Below, in pieces: positions 30,312 to 45,477 of a DNA stretch of 64,000 nucleotides (positions are counted from its first letter, which is position 1; each line of letters opens with the position of its first letter). Made by a program: the position numbers and the translations under genes. The stretch comes from Oryzias latipes (lineage: Eukaryota; Chordata; Actinopteri; Beloniformes; Adrianichthyidae), in assembly GCF_002234675.1 (NCBI RefSeq), contig NC_019859.2, positions 15,239,002-15,303,001 of the forward strand, in the 5' to 3' direction. The notes under the pieces were generated by a model, which saw only the letters and a program-made list of their open reading frames with translations, had not been told where the DNA came from and ran no database searches.

Positions 30312-32024
30312 ATGCCCTCAAACAACAATAAGGTGAGTGCAATGCAGTAAAAAATAAGTTTATTTGCTTCTTTGTTGGACCCAATTCTTAAGATTTAAAA
30401 TTCAGACCACGTTTTATTTTTATGTTTTTAATCGTCAGGAAGCAGTGAGTGCAGCTGCCAGGATGGCCAAGCTGCCTGCAGTTCGCTCTGCTTGTGCAGC
30501 TCTGTCCATTCTGTACAAGGACGTAAAGGGCAGCAGCCCCGGTGTGAGGGTCCTGTGTGAGGCGCTAGAGAGCAGGGTGGGCGCTCTGAGCACCGAGGCC
30601 TGCAGCCGAGCCTCACCGCTCATGGACAAACTGGAGAACCAGAGTGAGTACTTTTATTTTGAAAGGGTTCTTCCGGTAGGGATGGACACTTTGCCTAATC
30701 ACAAAATAAGTTTCCAATGTCAGTTTTGGGTTGTAAAACACATTTTTCTCCCTTAAAACTTTGGTATTTTTAGTTTTAAATCTATAAATTTATTGTGAAA
30801 GGATTATTTTCAAATTGATAAAACCCCATTTCTCCAGTTTCCCTTGCAAATAATGTTGCATGCAAAAGTTTGGATTGGCTTGAAGCATCTTTCCCCATCA
30901 TTCAGTCGCCCACTGATCAGGTAACATCCCACCTTCAAACCTCTCAAGACAATCAGACCAAGCAGGTTAACGCCTCCTCGTGTCACAGGTTGTGGCCTCG
31001 GCCAAAACCAAGATCCATGAGATCCGGGGAAAGGTGAGCATCGCAGCGTCTGGAACTGTGGAGTGTCTCCAGCACACAGTGTCCTGGATTGTGACCAGGA
31101 TGCTTCCGGCTGATGGAACGACCCAGTCTGTGGCAGAACGGGCGCTCTCCCTGGCAAATATGGGCCTGGACTTTTCTGAGGCTCTGCTGGACCACGTGTT
31201 GCCTCCAACTGAAGAGGAGAACGGTAAGAGGATCTGGACGTCTCCCGTGAGGCAGCTTGGAGTCAGTTTAAATGCAGACTTTGTTCTCCTCCTAGAAGCA
31301 AAAGCCCACTTGGTTGAGGGGTTTGAAGGCGGGAGTGGCAGGGAAAGATCCCGGATCGTTTCCCTTTCTGTTAAACTGTATAGGAGAACGTACCACGTTG
31401 TCATCTGCAAGGTCCAGTCTTTTCAGGTGTGTTCAGTTCTGCTGCACATGGTAGAATGTCTCACATGCAGCATTTGTGCTAAAGAACTTGTCAGAATTCT
31501 CTAACAAAGCTTTCACACTTCTAATCCATTAAGATATGAAGCCGGAATAGCAGATGTTGCCTATTTTTAAATTTTCTTCCAATTTTCAAATGTTTCCAAA
31601 AAACAGAATTTCCTCCTTGGTTCAAACTAGCTGAAGTTCACCTTGGAGGCGGGAGTTGCCATAAACCACCCACCCCCCTGTAAAAAAAAAAAATTAAAAC
31701 TGCATCTGCATTGACCTACATCTTTGCTTTTAAACATGCTTAGGTAAGCATTTTCCATGAAATGTTTCCAACTTTTTGCAGGATCTTCAAACCACCTGGA
31801 AACTTCAAGAACTGCAAAAATACATGCAGCACCTGGCCGTCAGCGCATTTTTCTTCATCACTCAGATGTACAATTTAGGCCATCTGTCCCCTGAACGGAA
31901 GCAGTCTCAAAGCAGAGGTCATCCTATGGTCCTGTCCAAACCCTACAAGAATACCTGCTGGAAGACCACACCTGCTCTCCGGCTGAGACCTGCCCGAACT
32001 TCCGCGCTGCACAACGGCTGCTGA
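30312..32024 (+). CDS. Perilipin family lipid-droplet protein, short form
   Basis: Perilipins coat lipid droplets and control access of lipases. Six coding exons join in frame: 30312-30332, 30439-30643, 30838-30920, 30989-31223, 31296-31426 and 31782-32024, giving 305 residues. The first coding exon holds only MPSNNNK. The PAT region has LPAVRSACAALSILYKDVK (about residues 17-35). The family sequence around ANNVACKSLDWLE and SPTDQVVASAK follows, then a central segment and a linker (LPPTEEEN, HLVEGFE) matching the perilipin four-helix region. The C-terminus is divergent and Arg/Pro-rich instead of a full helical bundle, so the protein is much shorter than human PLIN2 (437). It sits beside rps6 and acer2, the plin2 position in mammals. 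The sequence could instead be the fish-specific plin6 or a degenerate plin2, so no symbol is given. Confidence 0.82.
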
Positions 32025-32069
32025 GAAAATGTGACTCGCTGTTGACTACTTGTTCCTAGAAAACTGTCT

Positions 32070-32075
32070 AATAAA
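32070..32075 (+). terminator. Perilipin polyadenylation signal
   Basis: AATAAA about 45 bases after the stop codon, followed by a T/G-rich stretch. It is a very short 3'UTR. Confidence 0.65.
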
Positions 32076-32902
32076 AGATTCAGATTTATCAGTGGTTCCT
32101 GCTTATTGCTCAACATAACTGCTTGCTGATTTTCCTAAAGGCATGCATTAAGCAGAAGTGTTCAGTCCTTTGAGGATCAGGCTTTGTTGAGGTTTTCCCA
32201 ACAATAAAAGCCTTAAGCTGTGTGCATTCTTGAATGTTTAGCCCATGTTTACACGGGACTGTCGCTATCCATTACTAATGTACGTTCGTCGCCTAGTTAC
32301 TTTGACTAGTTGGAAGACTGGAGTGAAATGTCAAAGTGGGTAAAATGTCATGAATCTTGCTCCAGGTGTTTCAACTATTCATGTAGAATACTTGAGTCGT
32401 AATTCTGGCTAGTTTACCAATTCTTGGCACTATTAAAAAAGGTCATCCATTTGTCACCAAATCGGACCGATTGGTCAAAGTTGAACCTGGTTTACCTTCC
32501 AATGTGCGTCCAATGGTCATGTCTTGTACGTAGAGCCTGAAAAGTCAGAACTTGTGCGGCTGTTTGTGGAAGCTTGGAATGTGCATTTAGACTTCATAGA
32601 AAATGGCCTTTTAAAAACGTTGAGGGCGGTGTGAATGTAGCATAAGCATTAGGAATAATAGTGAAGCAGCCACAAGTTTAAGCTGCAGTTCCAGTGTTTC
32701 CTTCCTTTGAGTCTTGTGACAGTTGCTGGCATAAAGCTGCTTTTGAGCTTCAGAATGTGCTGGAATTCCATTAAGGTACCGTAATGGTAAAGTTACAGTA
32801 AGTCAAAGAGCACATGGTTTTTGCTGTTATGACAGCTCAGACATTAAATAGCAGGCTACCCTCCCCCACCACAAAGAACAACATAGGTGTTCATTTCAAT
32901 TC
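32076..32902. other. Spacer between the convergent perilipin and rps6 genes
   Basis: No coding sequence. Around 32246-32645 the ends (TTTACACGGGACTGTCG at the left, GGGCGGTGTGAATGTAGC at the right) weakly resemble inverted termini of a small DNA transposon, but they pair poorly. Confidence 0.3.
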
Positions 32903-32908
32903 TTTATT
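32903..32908 (-). terminator. rps6: rps6 polyadenylation signal
   Basis: AATAAA on the minus strand only about 12 bases after the rps6 stop codon. This gives the very short 3'UTR usual for ribosomal protein genes. Confidence 0.75.
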
Positions 32909-32919
32909 GTGACATGTGT

Positions 32920-36711
<3,792 letters not shown>

Positions 36712-36743
36712 TGTGCTAAACCGACCAAACGGCTGGTCCACCA

Positions 36744-36755
36744 CGGGGAAAGAGG
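36744..36755 (-). promoter_or_regulatory. rps6: 5'TOP start of rps6
   Basis: On the minus strand CCTCTTTCCCCG lies about 33-44 bases before the ATG. A C followed by an uninterrupted pyrimidine run is the 5' terminal oligopyrimidine motif that puts ribosomal protein mRNAs under mTOR/LARP1 control, and it closely resembles the human RPS6 start. Confidence 0.75.
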
Positions 36756-36949
36756 CTGAACTTCCGCTACGTAGTCTCAGATATTACGCGCAATTCTCGC
36801 GATATCTTTTTTTTTTTTTAAATCATGAATTACATGTCGGTACAGTCGTAAAATAATGAAACAAGACTTACAAGTAAAGCCAGTCATAAAACTCTACAGG
36901 AATAGTATGGAACAAAACATCATCAAATAAATACATGACAGTATGTAGT

Positions 36950-37400
36950 CGAGGGCGGACTAACCATAGGACAAAAATAGGTGGTTAACTGGGACGCTGA
37001 GTTTCTGAGGGCCCCATAAGTAACTTTCATACACTCATGATTAATACACTCATATTTTAATACACTCACTTATTTGTGGCAATAGTTATGTCTAGGACCA
37101 AAATCGTCTCGCTAAAATTTAATGGAAGCACATTTCTTATCGTAGTATGTGTGGGTCTCTCCACCCTTTTTTATTCATAATATTGAAACAGTCCATCTTA
37201 CTGCGCATGTGCAGAATCGATCCAGGAAGACAGTTGCAAAACGCAAACAAGCTGCACGTAAAAGGAGGTTCCCCAGAAGAGAAAAGAAAACACAGAATTT
37301 TTTTTTTAAAAGCTAGTTTAAGAGAAGGATACAATAAGAATAAAAAGGATCAAGCAGGGAAAAAAAGTTAAAAAAAACGTGGCAAGTTTCTGCGCTGCAC
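36950..37400. mobile_element. Possible DNA transposon remnant
   Basis: The phrases GGCGGACTAACCATAGGAC and GAGGGCCCCATAAG resemble the termini of a fish hAT-type family whose ends read like GGCGGATTAACC and GGGCCCC. A Lys/Arg-rich frame follows (37147-37371). Only one end is visible, so this is weak. Confidence 0.25.
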
Positions 37401-37449
37401 CCGCGGCAGCAGCAACCCACAACCTGCAAGGAATATCATAAGGGAAAGC

Positions 37450-37990
37450 AATTCAATTCAATTTTATTTTATTTGTATAGCCCAGAATCACAACAACAGT
37501 CGTCTCGATGGGTTTTGTGCAGATAGAAGTAGGGTAAAACATAAAATCAAAATGATCATGAACACACACAATTCAATAGAAAGATTCTAAACTGAACTTA
37601 CTAAACTCTGAGCATTAACTTTACAGATTTATGTTTAATGGTGCGGTGGGGAAGCTTGCTTTCTCCATGCTCCTGTAACCCCCTGCTCTCTGGCATTGGG
37701 GGACCCCTGTGGCAGACGGAACTGCCACAGGGGTCGCCCGGTGGGCAGATTTCCTCCTTCTGCTAACATGTGTGGGTGGCTGGGGACCCCGGGTACCAAT
37801 TCAATTGAATTTTAATTTATATAGCAAATTCACAACAACAACCGTCTTAGTGGGCTTCATACCGGTAATTGGAAGGTAAACATACAATCAAAAAGGATCT
37901 TAAATGCATAGAATTCAATAGGATAATACCAAAACTTTAATAAACAGACTAAACTGGCATCCCTGCTCTTAGACCCCCCAATCAATCAAA
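37450..37990 (+). repeat. Tandem pair of an interspersed repeat with an embedded hairpin
   Basis: Two related blocks start with TCAATTCAATTTTATTT (37452) and TCAATTGAATTTTAATTT (37801). Each is followed by a phrase of the type CACAACAACA(G/A)(T/C)CGTCT. The second block matches the fragment in dnaja1 intron 3 (16628-16712). Between them lies GC-rich sequence with a perfect inverted repeat at 37702-37735. Confidence 0.6.
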
Positions 37991-38315
37991 GACCACAGAA
38001 AAAGACAGGAAGAGAAAAATTAGAAAATAATAAATGGAGAGTAAGGTAATGAGTAAAATGGTCTGGAAGTAAAAAGGGAGAACGGCATGTTAAAATGGGA
38101 CAGGAAGAGATGCACAACAAGTAAAAACAAAGTATATCTTTAATGTTTAAAATGCATCTGTATAATTGACTTGTTGTTTTGTTTCTTCTACTTTCAGCAG
38201 CACAGCTTCTACTGGTTTGCTGCTAAGTTGCTATTCGAACCCAAATTTGAGCTGTGTAAAGGTAAACCTTCTCCGTCACTTGTACAGTCTAGAAATTACA
38301 ATTTATCTGGTGAAA

Positions 38316-38420
38316 TCAGTAGCTCAAGAAGTAGAATTGGTCGTCCGATAATCAACGATTTTGCGGGTTGAATCCCGTTGTCTCAATTCGTAGTGTCCTT
38401 GGACCAAAAAATCAATTCAA
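38316..38420 (+). repeat. tRNA-derived SINE fragment
   Basis: A stretch with TAGCTCAAGAAGTAGAATTG (A-box-like), GCGGGTTGAATCCC (B-box-like) and AGTGTCCTTGGACCAAA. This is the same class as the SINE at 398-655 but covers only the tRNA-like head and core. Confidence 0.5.
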
Positions 38421-38718
38421 CATTTGTGATCCATCCAAAGTATTCTATCAGAGAACCCTATAGTAAAAATGATGCATGTATATCATGTTAATTTGTATAT
38501 ATCTGTACAATTGACTTGTTGTTTTGTGTGTTGTCTTTTCACTTCATGCCTGTCTTGGCCTCTGGGCCTTAAATTTCTTAAATTAGCTACAGGTCCAGGC
38601 TGGTCCTTCAGGATTAAATCCTGGTCAACATTCATGCTTAGGGGTTTTCCGTTAGCTTCAGATTTTTAACAGCTCATTCCGCTACACCTCCGCCTTGAGG
38701 AAACACTGGGCACAGTGA

Positions 38719-38796
38719 TTATACTCTTTTGAAATGGTTGTAAACTGTATTTTTGGTTTTAGTTTTGTTTTTTTATTTTTCTTTGTTTATTAATTA
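38719..38796 (+). repeat. Left copy of a 78-bp direct repeat flanking a LINE fragment
   Basis: It starts TTATACTCTTTTGAAATGG and ends CTTTGTTTATTAATTA. The right copy is at 40172-40249, with a few differences in the poly-T stretch. The repeat appears to be part of a plus-oriented retroposon 3' region that continues to about 40325 with AATAAAGTGAATTATTATT. Confidence 0.75.
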
Positions 38797-40171
38797 AACT
38801 CCTCAATATATGCTCGGCGATCGGCGCGCACCGTCCTTTTTACTGTCTTATTGGCTTCTCTGTACTGCTGCTTGTGTTTTGTTTGGAGTCTCTCTGAACG
38901 GGTGTTAAGAAGCTGATTCTTAAGATTTCGTCTGTCTTCAATGGCGTTCCATGTTCTCTGCTCAATCCATTCCTTAGACCCTTTCTTGGTTCTAAATCCA
39001 AGACATTCTTTTGCGCTCTGCTGGTAACCAGTCTTGATGTGTTCATATGTTGAGTTGATCATGTCAACACTGACTTCTGTGTCCAAATCTTGAAGTGCTT
39101 GGAATCTGTTCTTGACTTGTAGAACAAAACTACGTCTTATCCAAGGGTCTTGTAATTTCTGAACATTGAATTTTGTTGGAGCATGGGCCATTTTTTGAGA
39201 TTTCCTCAGTTTCAGTTTTATCATTGCCGTAACAAGTTGATAGTCGCTTCCAACATCTGCTCCCCGCTTGACCCTAACATCTATTAATGATCTTCTCCAC
39301 ATCCCGTTGATCATCATGTGGTCTATTTGGTTTTTGTCTCTGTCATTTGGTGAGTACCATGTCAGCTTGTGGATATCACGATGTGGGAACAATGTGCCCC
39401 CCACCACAAGATTGTTGGTATTATAGAAGTCAATCAGCCTCTCCATTCTCGTTCATTGTCCCACATCCATGCTTGCCCATTGCTCTCTCGTTGTTACTGT
39501 TGTCTTTTCCAACTTTTGCATTTAAATCTCCCATGATGATCAAAACATCATATCTTGGTGTGAGCTTAACTTCTGTATCTAGCTGTTCATAGAAAGAGTC
39601 CTTTGCTTCTTCCTCACTGTCATTGGTAGGACTGTAGCACTGAATTATGGTCATGTTCGTATGTCTCCCTCTCATCCTGATTTTAATCAATCTACTGTTG
39701 ACAGGTTTCCATTCAATTAGACTTTTCTCTGCTCATTTCTTTAAAATGATGGCAACTCCTTCTTGATGCTTACTATCCTCTCTGCCTGAATACAGTAATG
39801 TTTCTCCTGTTGATGTTATGACTTTGCCGGATCCTATCCATCTGGTTTCACTAACACCTAAAATATGAAGATTATATCGACGCATCTCTGATGTCACTTG
39901 TGCCAATTTTCCTGTTTGGTACATTGTTCGTACATTCCAGAATCCTAATCTGGTCTTGGTTTTAGTGCTCAAGACTTCCATCCTCCTGTCAGTGGGTTCC
40001 AAGGTTTGGCTTTTACCATTGTCATTCATACAAGTCTCTTGTTGTGACTCTGGAGGCCCCTTGCACTTTAGAGTGGTTTTTGATCTTGTTGCTGTTTCCG
40101 TAACCATCTTAGTTTTATAGGGCCGGGTGGTTAGCCCTGTGCCAAACCCCCAACCTGGAAGGCCAGTGGAC
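38797..40171 (-). mobile_element. LINE fragment: AP-endonuclease half of an RTE/CR1-like element
   Basis: In element orientation, reading frames from about 40107 down to 38790 encode an apurinic-endonuclease domain. Visible motifs are LGFWNVRTMYQTGKLAQVT, VSETRWIGSGK, MGDLNAKVG, and a DHMM plus GSDYQLV end corresponding to the catalytic Asp/His region. A Lys/Arg-rich linker follows, then the frame ends at the flank. No reverse transcriptase remains. The domain is split over two frames, with a break near 39430-39450 and a stop near 39733, so it is dead. It is odd in being 3'-truncated while keeping its 5' part, and in having a 78-bp direct repeat at both sides. Confidence 0.8.
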
Positions 40172-40249
40172 TTATACTCTTTTGAAATGGTTGTAAACTG
40201 TAGTTTTGTTTTTTGTTTTGTTTTTTAATTTTTCTTTGTTTATTAATTA
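40172..40249 (+). repeat. Right copy of the 78-bp direct repeat
   Basis: This matches 38719-38796. It continues into a retroposon-like 3' tail (CTGAAATAAAGTGAATTATT) up to about 40330, which the left copy lacks because the LINE fragment interrupts it. Confidence 0.75.
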
Positions 40250-40329
40250 TTTTTATAATGTATGTTGTATCTGTCTGCTTTTATCAACCGCATCTGAGTC
40301 TGAAATAAAGTGAATTATTATTATTATAA

Positions 40330-41734
40330 TAACCATTTCAGCTAATTTCAAAGCAGTTTTTACTTTTCTCATATACTTCATTACAGAAAACAAAATACAG
40401 AGTTTCTTATGGTGAAACAACAAAATTTGGTGTACATTTTAAAAATCCATTCTTGTGAATAAAACACGTTTCCTAGAATCATCATTGAATAAATTGGCAT
40501 GTCATACTGAGCATAGGTCTCTTTACAATAAAACCTAACCATTCATTGTTTAATTTTATTGCTGGAACTAGCATCCATTTGGATAACCAGTTTTATATAT
40601 TGTCCCAAAATGTTGTGCCATACATACTCCAAAAAATGTTTTTGGGTGTATCAACACATTCTTAACCAAAGAAAAAGTTATTGTTTTGAAAACCAAATCG
40701 ATTACAAAGGAAATCAGCTGAGGGATCTATGTCATTAAGAATCCTACAATAAATCTTTGAAGTTATGCAACTTCTGCTTACATGAAACATTGCTAATAGA
40801 CATAGTTCTTTGTTAAATAAGCTTAGAATAATAGGGTTTTTAAAACTAGATTTTATGAGACCATAACCACTTACCGTAGGCAATGTAAAAACATGGCTGT
40901 AAGTTAGTTTTGCATAAATTAGATGCCATTTGTATTACTGCTGGAGGTATGGACTTAACTACTAAGTTGTATTGCTTTTTTTTGATTAGTTATGTTGAAT
41001 TTAGACCATAATTACAGACCATATGCCCTTTTCTAACAAGTTTAAGAGTATAGATTCACGTTTATAATACATATCGAAAGTTTATTATTGGGGTGCTGTG
41101 AGGACTGATATTGGGTTTGTAAAGCATGTTCCAACATAATAATATCTGTTAATGAAATGAGGAAAGTTTTAGGGGAACCTTCTTCAGATCCAATTCATTT
41201 CTAAGTAACAATTCAATTCCACAGAATGTTATACAAAAGTTATTTTGTTCTATAAAACCAGATTTTATTTTGTATTTTTAAAAAATGCCTTAGCCAATTA
41301 ATTTTCAATATGCCATTTTGACATTTAAAATCTATTGACTTTACACCCCCTTCTTCATACGCTTCTATAATAGTGTATTTTTAATGTAATATGTTTTCCC
41401 TTTCCAGGTGAAGTTATATTGCTTTGATTGTATCTTTGGATATGGATAAGGTGTAAAGTGGATAAAAAATTGCACTCCATTCTCACCAGGAAAATTCAAC
41501 CAAGATATTTGTTTGAACCCAAGAGTTTTGGTGTGGTTTCTTGTAGGTCGTTTCTAATATTCACTTTACTTAGTTAGTTCAAAGTTATGTGCATTACTAC
41601 ACTAATTGTATTATTCATAGTATGTTATTTTAATAGATATGTTGTGAATAGCTGACAGATCAATAATAGTTACTAAGACTTAAGGAGGAAATTGATTGAC
41701 AATAGTCAACAGCCAACCAGGATGCATTGCAGTG
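40330..41734. other. Degenerate, probably repeat-derived sequence
   Basis: No gene was recognised. On the minus strand between about 40600 and 40900 a frame (SLFNKELCLLAMFHVSRSC and neighbours) has the look of an eroded retroelement C-terminus, but no domain can be named. The RTE LINE is inserted at its right edge. Confidence 0.3.
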
Positions 41735-41751
41735 AAATAAAAAAGAAGTAT

Positions 41752-44671
41752 CTTCTTTCTCTTTCGGCTTTTCCCATCAGGGGTCGCCACAGCGAATCAT
41801 CCTTTTCCACCTCACTCTATCATGAACATCTTCTACCCTAACATTAGCCAACTTCATGTCCTCTGTTAAGACATCCATGTATCTCCTCTTTGGCCGTCCT
41901 CTTGCCCTCCTGCCAGGCAGCTCCATCTCCAACATCCTTCTACCAATATATCCACTATCCCTCCTCTGAACATGTCCAAACCATCTCAGTCTGGCTTCTC
42001 TGACTTTGTCCCTAACACAGGCAACATGAGCCGTCCCTCTGATGTACTCGTTCCTTATCCTGTCTAACCTGGTCACTCCTAAAGAGAACCTCAACATCTT
42101 CATCTCCGCCACCTCCATCTCAGCCTCTTGTCTCTGTCTCACTGCTACCGTCTCTAACCCATAGAGCAGAGCTGGTCTCACCACTGTCTTGTACACCTTT
42201 CCTTTGAGTCTTGCTGACACTCTTCTGTCACACAACACTCCTGACACTTTCCTCCACCCGCTCCAACCTGCCTGCACTCGCCTCTTCACCTCTTTTCCAC
42301 ACGTCCCATCACACTGAACTGTTGACCCCAAGTACTTAAACTCCTGCACCTTCTTCACCTCAGCCCCCTGTAACCTAACGCTTCTACCTTGATCCCTCTC
42401 GTTCAGACACATGTATTCTGTCTTACTACGACTGACCTTCATGCCTCTTCTTTCCAGAGCAAACCTCCACCTCTCTAGCTGTTCCTCCACCTGCTCTCTA
42501 CTCTCACTGCAAATTACAATGTCATCCGCAAACATCATTGTCCAGGGAGATTCCTGTCTTACCTCGTCTGTCAGCCTGTCCATCAGCATAGCAAACAAAA
42601 AAGGACTCAAAGCTGATCCTTGGTGTAGTCCCACCTCCACCTTGAACTCCTCTGTCTGACCTACAGCACATCTCACCACCGTCATACTTCTCTCATACAT
42701 GTCCTGAACTACTCTGACATACTTCTCTGCCACTCCAGACGACCTCATACAGTACCACAGCTCCTCCCTCGGCACCCTGTCTTACGCCTTCTCTAAATCT
42801 ACAAACACACAATGCAGCTCCTTCTGACCTTCTCTGTACTTTTCCATCAACATTCTCAAAGCAAAAATGGCATCAGTGGTGCTCTTACGGGGCATGAAAC
42901 CATACTGCTGCTCACAAATCTCCACCTTCTTCCTAAGCCTGGCTTCCACTACTCTTTCCCACAGCTTCATTGTGTGGCTCATCAACTTTATTCCTCTATA
43001 GTTGCTGCAGTTCTGCGTGTCACCCTTGTTCTTAAAGATCGGAACCAGAACGCTTCTCCTCCATTCCTCGGGCATCTTCTCACTCTCTAAAATCCTATTG
43101 AACAACCTCGTTAGAAATTCCACTGCTGTCTCTCCTAAGCACTTCCATACCTCCACAGGTACGTCATCAGGACCAACGGCCTTTCCGCTCTTCATCCTTT
43201 TCAGAGCCTTCCTAACCTCATCCTTTCCAATCTCTGCTACTTCCTGCTCCACAACAACCACATCTTCCTCCCTTCTTTCCCTGTCATTTTCCACGTTCAT
43301 CAGCTCCTCAAAATACTCCTTCCATCTTTTCTGTACACTCTCCTGGGTTGTTAGCACCTTTCCATCTCTGTCCTTTATCACTCTTACCTGTTGCACGTCC
43401 TTCCCATCTCTGTCTCTCTGTCTGGCTAGTCTGTACAAGTCCTTCTCTCCTTCCTTTGTGTCTAACCTGTCATATAGCTCATCATAAGCTTTCTGTTTGG
43501 CCTTTGCCACCTCTCTCTTCACTCTACGCTGCGCTTCCTTGTACTCCTGTCTACCTTCCTCAGTCCTTTCTACATCCCACTTCTTTTTAGCCAACCTCTT
43601 CCTCTGGACGCATTCCTGTACTTCCTCATTCCACCACCAAGTCTCTTTACCGTCTTTCCTCTTTCCAGATGACACACCTAGCACCTTCCTACCTGTTTCC
43701 CTGATAATCTTTGCTGTAGTTTCCCAGTCCTCTGGAAGCTCATCCTGACCACCCAGGACCTGTCTCAACTTCTGCCTAAATTCCTCACAAGTTTCTTCAT
43801 TCTGTAGCTTCCACCACTTGGTCTTCTTTTCTGTTTTCCCTCTCTTCTTCTTCCTGACCTCCAGAGTCATCTTACACACCACCATGCGGTGCTGTCTGGC
43901 TACACTCTCTCCTACTACCACTTTGCAGTCATTAACCTCTCTCAAATGACCTCGTCTGCATAGGATGTAGTCCACCTGAGTACTCCTACCTCCACTTCTG
44001 TATGTCACTCTATGTTCCTCTCTCTTCTGGAAGTAAGTGTTGACTACAGCCATTTCCATCCTCTTCGCAAAGTCCACCACCATCTGTCCTTCCAGATTCC
44101 TTTCCTTCACACCAAACCTGCCCATCACCTCCTCATCACCTCTGTTGCCCTCACCAACATGCCCATTAAAGTCTGCTCCAATAACAACTCTCTCTCCTCT
44201 GGGAAAACTCTCTATGACCTCATCCAACTCACTCCAGAATCTCTCCTTCACTTCTAACTCACAGCCAACCTGTGGCGCATACCCACTGACTACATTCACC
44301 ATCACCCCTTCAATTTCCAACTTTAGGCTCATCATCCTGTCTGAGACTCTTTTCACCTCTAGAACCCTGTTTACAAACTCCCCCTTCAGAATCACTCCTA
44401 CCCCGTTTCTCTTCCTATCAACACCATGATAGAACAGTTTGTATCCTCCTCCAATACTACGTGCCTTGCTGCCCTTCCACCTTGTCTCCTGCACACACAG
44501 TACATCTACCTTCCTTCTCTCCATCATGTCTGCCAGCTCTCTGCCTTTCCCTGTCATTGTGCCAACGTTAAGAGTCCCTATTCTCAAACCTATGTTCCTG
44601 CCTTTTCCCTTCTCTCTCTGGCCACGGACCCTTCTGCCTCCTCTGCCTCCTCTCTTTCTTCGACCAAAAAA
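41752..44671 (-). mobile_element. Near-intact RTE-type LINE with 17-bp target duplication
   Basis: A 2.9-kb non-LTR retrotransposon. The single long frame encodes an AP endonuclease (IGTLNVGTM, VQETRWKG, GADFNGHVG, STQVDYIL) and a linker. The reverse transcriptase follows (KSGKAVGPDDVPVEVWK, GLHQGSALSPFLF, catalytic FADDIVI). The C-terminal domain (RWFGHVQRR, RGRPKRRYMDV) ends at the stop near 41777. One in-frame stop at 42782-42784 (EKA*DRVPREEL, where relatives have Tyr) splits the frame; no other break was seen. Flanks carry AAATAAAAAAGAAGTAT at 41735-41751 and 44672-44688. There is almost no 5'UTR, and the first ATG of the frame (44692) lies in the flanking DNA. Low divergence suggests a young copy. 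Confidence 0.93.
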
Positions 44672-44688
44672 AAATAAAAAAGAAGTAT

Positions 44689-45430
44689 GCACTAAAAAAA
44701 ATTAAAGAACATGTGTGACCAGGACAGGTAAATAGCAGTATAGCAAGGGACCAATATATGTGTTATAGTTGTTGAGCAAAGTGATTGATCTTCATGTGTC
44801 AATTGGTTTTGGATTCTTACTGGGTTTAAGGATTGTGGTAAATACCCCTTGTTTTATTGTGTTTGGTAAAATGAGTGCTGTAGAAATTTTATTTTAACAT
44901 ATCGTACATTAAATCTTTCAGATAGCCCAGTAGTAGAGGCTACTCGTTCTGAGTCTAACTTTATTTACTTTATGATTTGAATTTCAGTCTAAATCCTATT
45001 AGAAACTATTTAATTTGGAGAATTTGTTCTTTCATAGAGTCAAAGAGAGTTTGAGTTGTTGTTAACTTGGGCCATGGCAGATCCAGTATGGAAGATCTGA
45101 TTAGAATTCTCATATTTCATTAAATTTTACATCAGATGGCCTTTCTAACTGCCCGCTAGATTGTGGCCCTTTGTGTCTGCATTAATACGGTCAGACTTGT
45201 TCATAAGTAATGCATTTAATTGGCTTTATGCGTAAATACCTAACAGAACACTGTGGCTCAGACACATTCAGAAATAGTTCTGATTGAGAGAGATGTAATG
45301 TTTGACGTTCTACTAATAAAGTTAGGGAAAAAATAAAAATAAATAAAGAGTCAGCAGCGCTAAGCATAAATGTAGATTTTAATACTAAAAATATATAAAT
45401 GAATGAAAATAAGAAAGTGATTATTCAGCC
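44689..45430. other. Spacer between the RTE LINE and acer2
   Basis: AT-rich sequence. A stretch near 45290-45345 (AATAAAGTTAGGG, then AATAAAAATAAATAAAGAG) resembles a retroposon tail. Nothing else was recognised. Confidence 0.35.
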
Positions 45431-45454
45431 GAAAAGAAGTTGAGAAAAAGAGTT

Positions 45455-45477
45455 CACTTCCGGGATAAACCGGAAAT
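45455..45477. promoter_or_regulatory. acer2: Inverted pair of ETS sites, likely acer2 promoter
   Basis: CACTTCCGGG and, five bases on, ACCGGAAAT form two convergent ETS consensus motifs (GGAA cores on opposite strands). They lie about 320 bases before the acer2 start codon in a TATA-less, GC-richer stretch. Paired ETS sites near the start are typical of CpG-type vertebrate promoters. Confidence 0.5.

Noticed and set aside
32246-32645. Small inverted-repeat transposon in the perilipin-rps6 spacer
   Set aside because: The putative ends pair poorly and no target duplication is visible.
42411-44705. Several plus-strand frames over the RTE element
   Set aside because: They are antisense to the long endonuclease-reverse transcriptase frame and have no domains.
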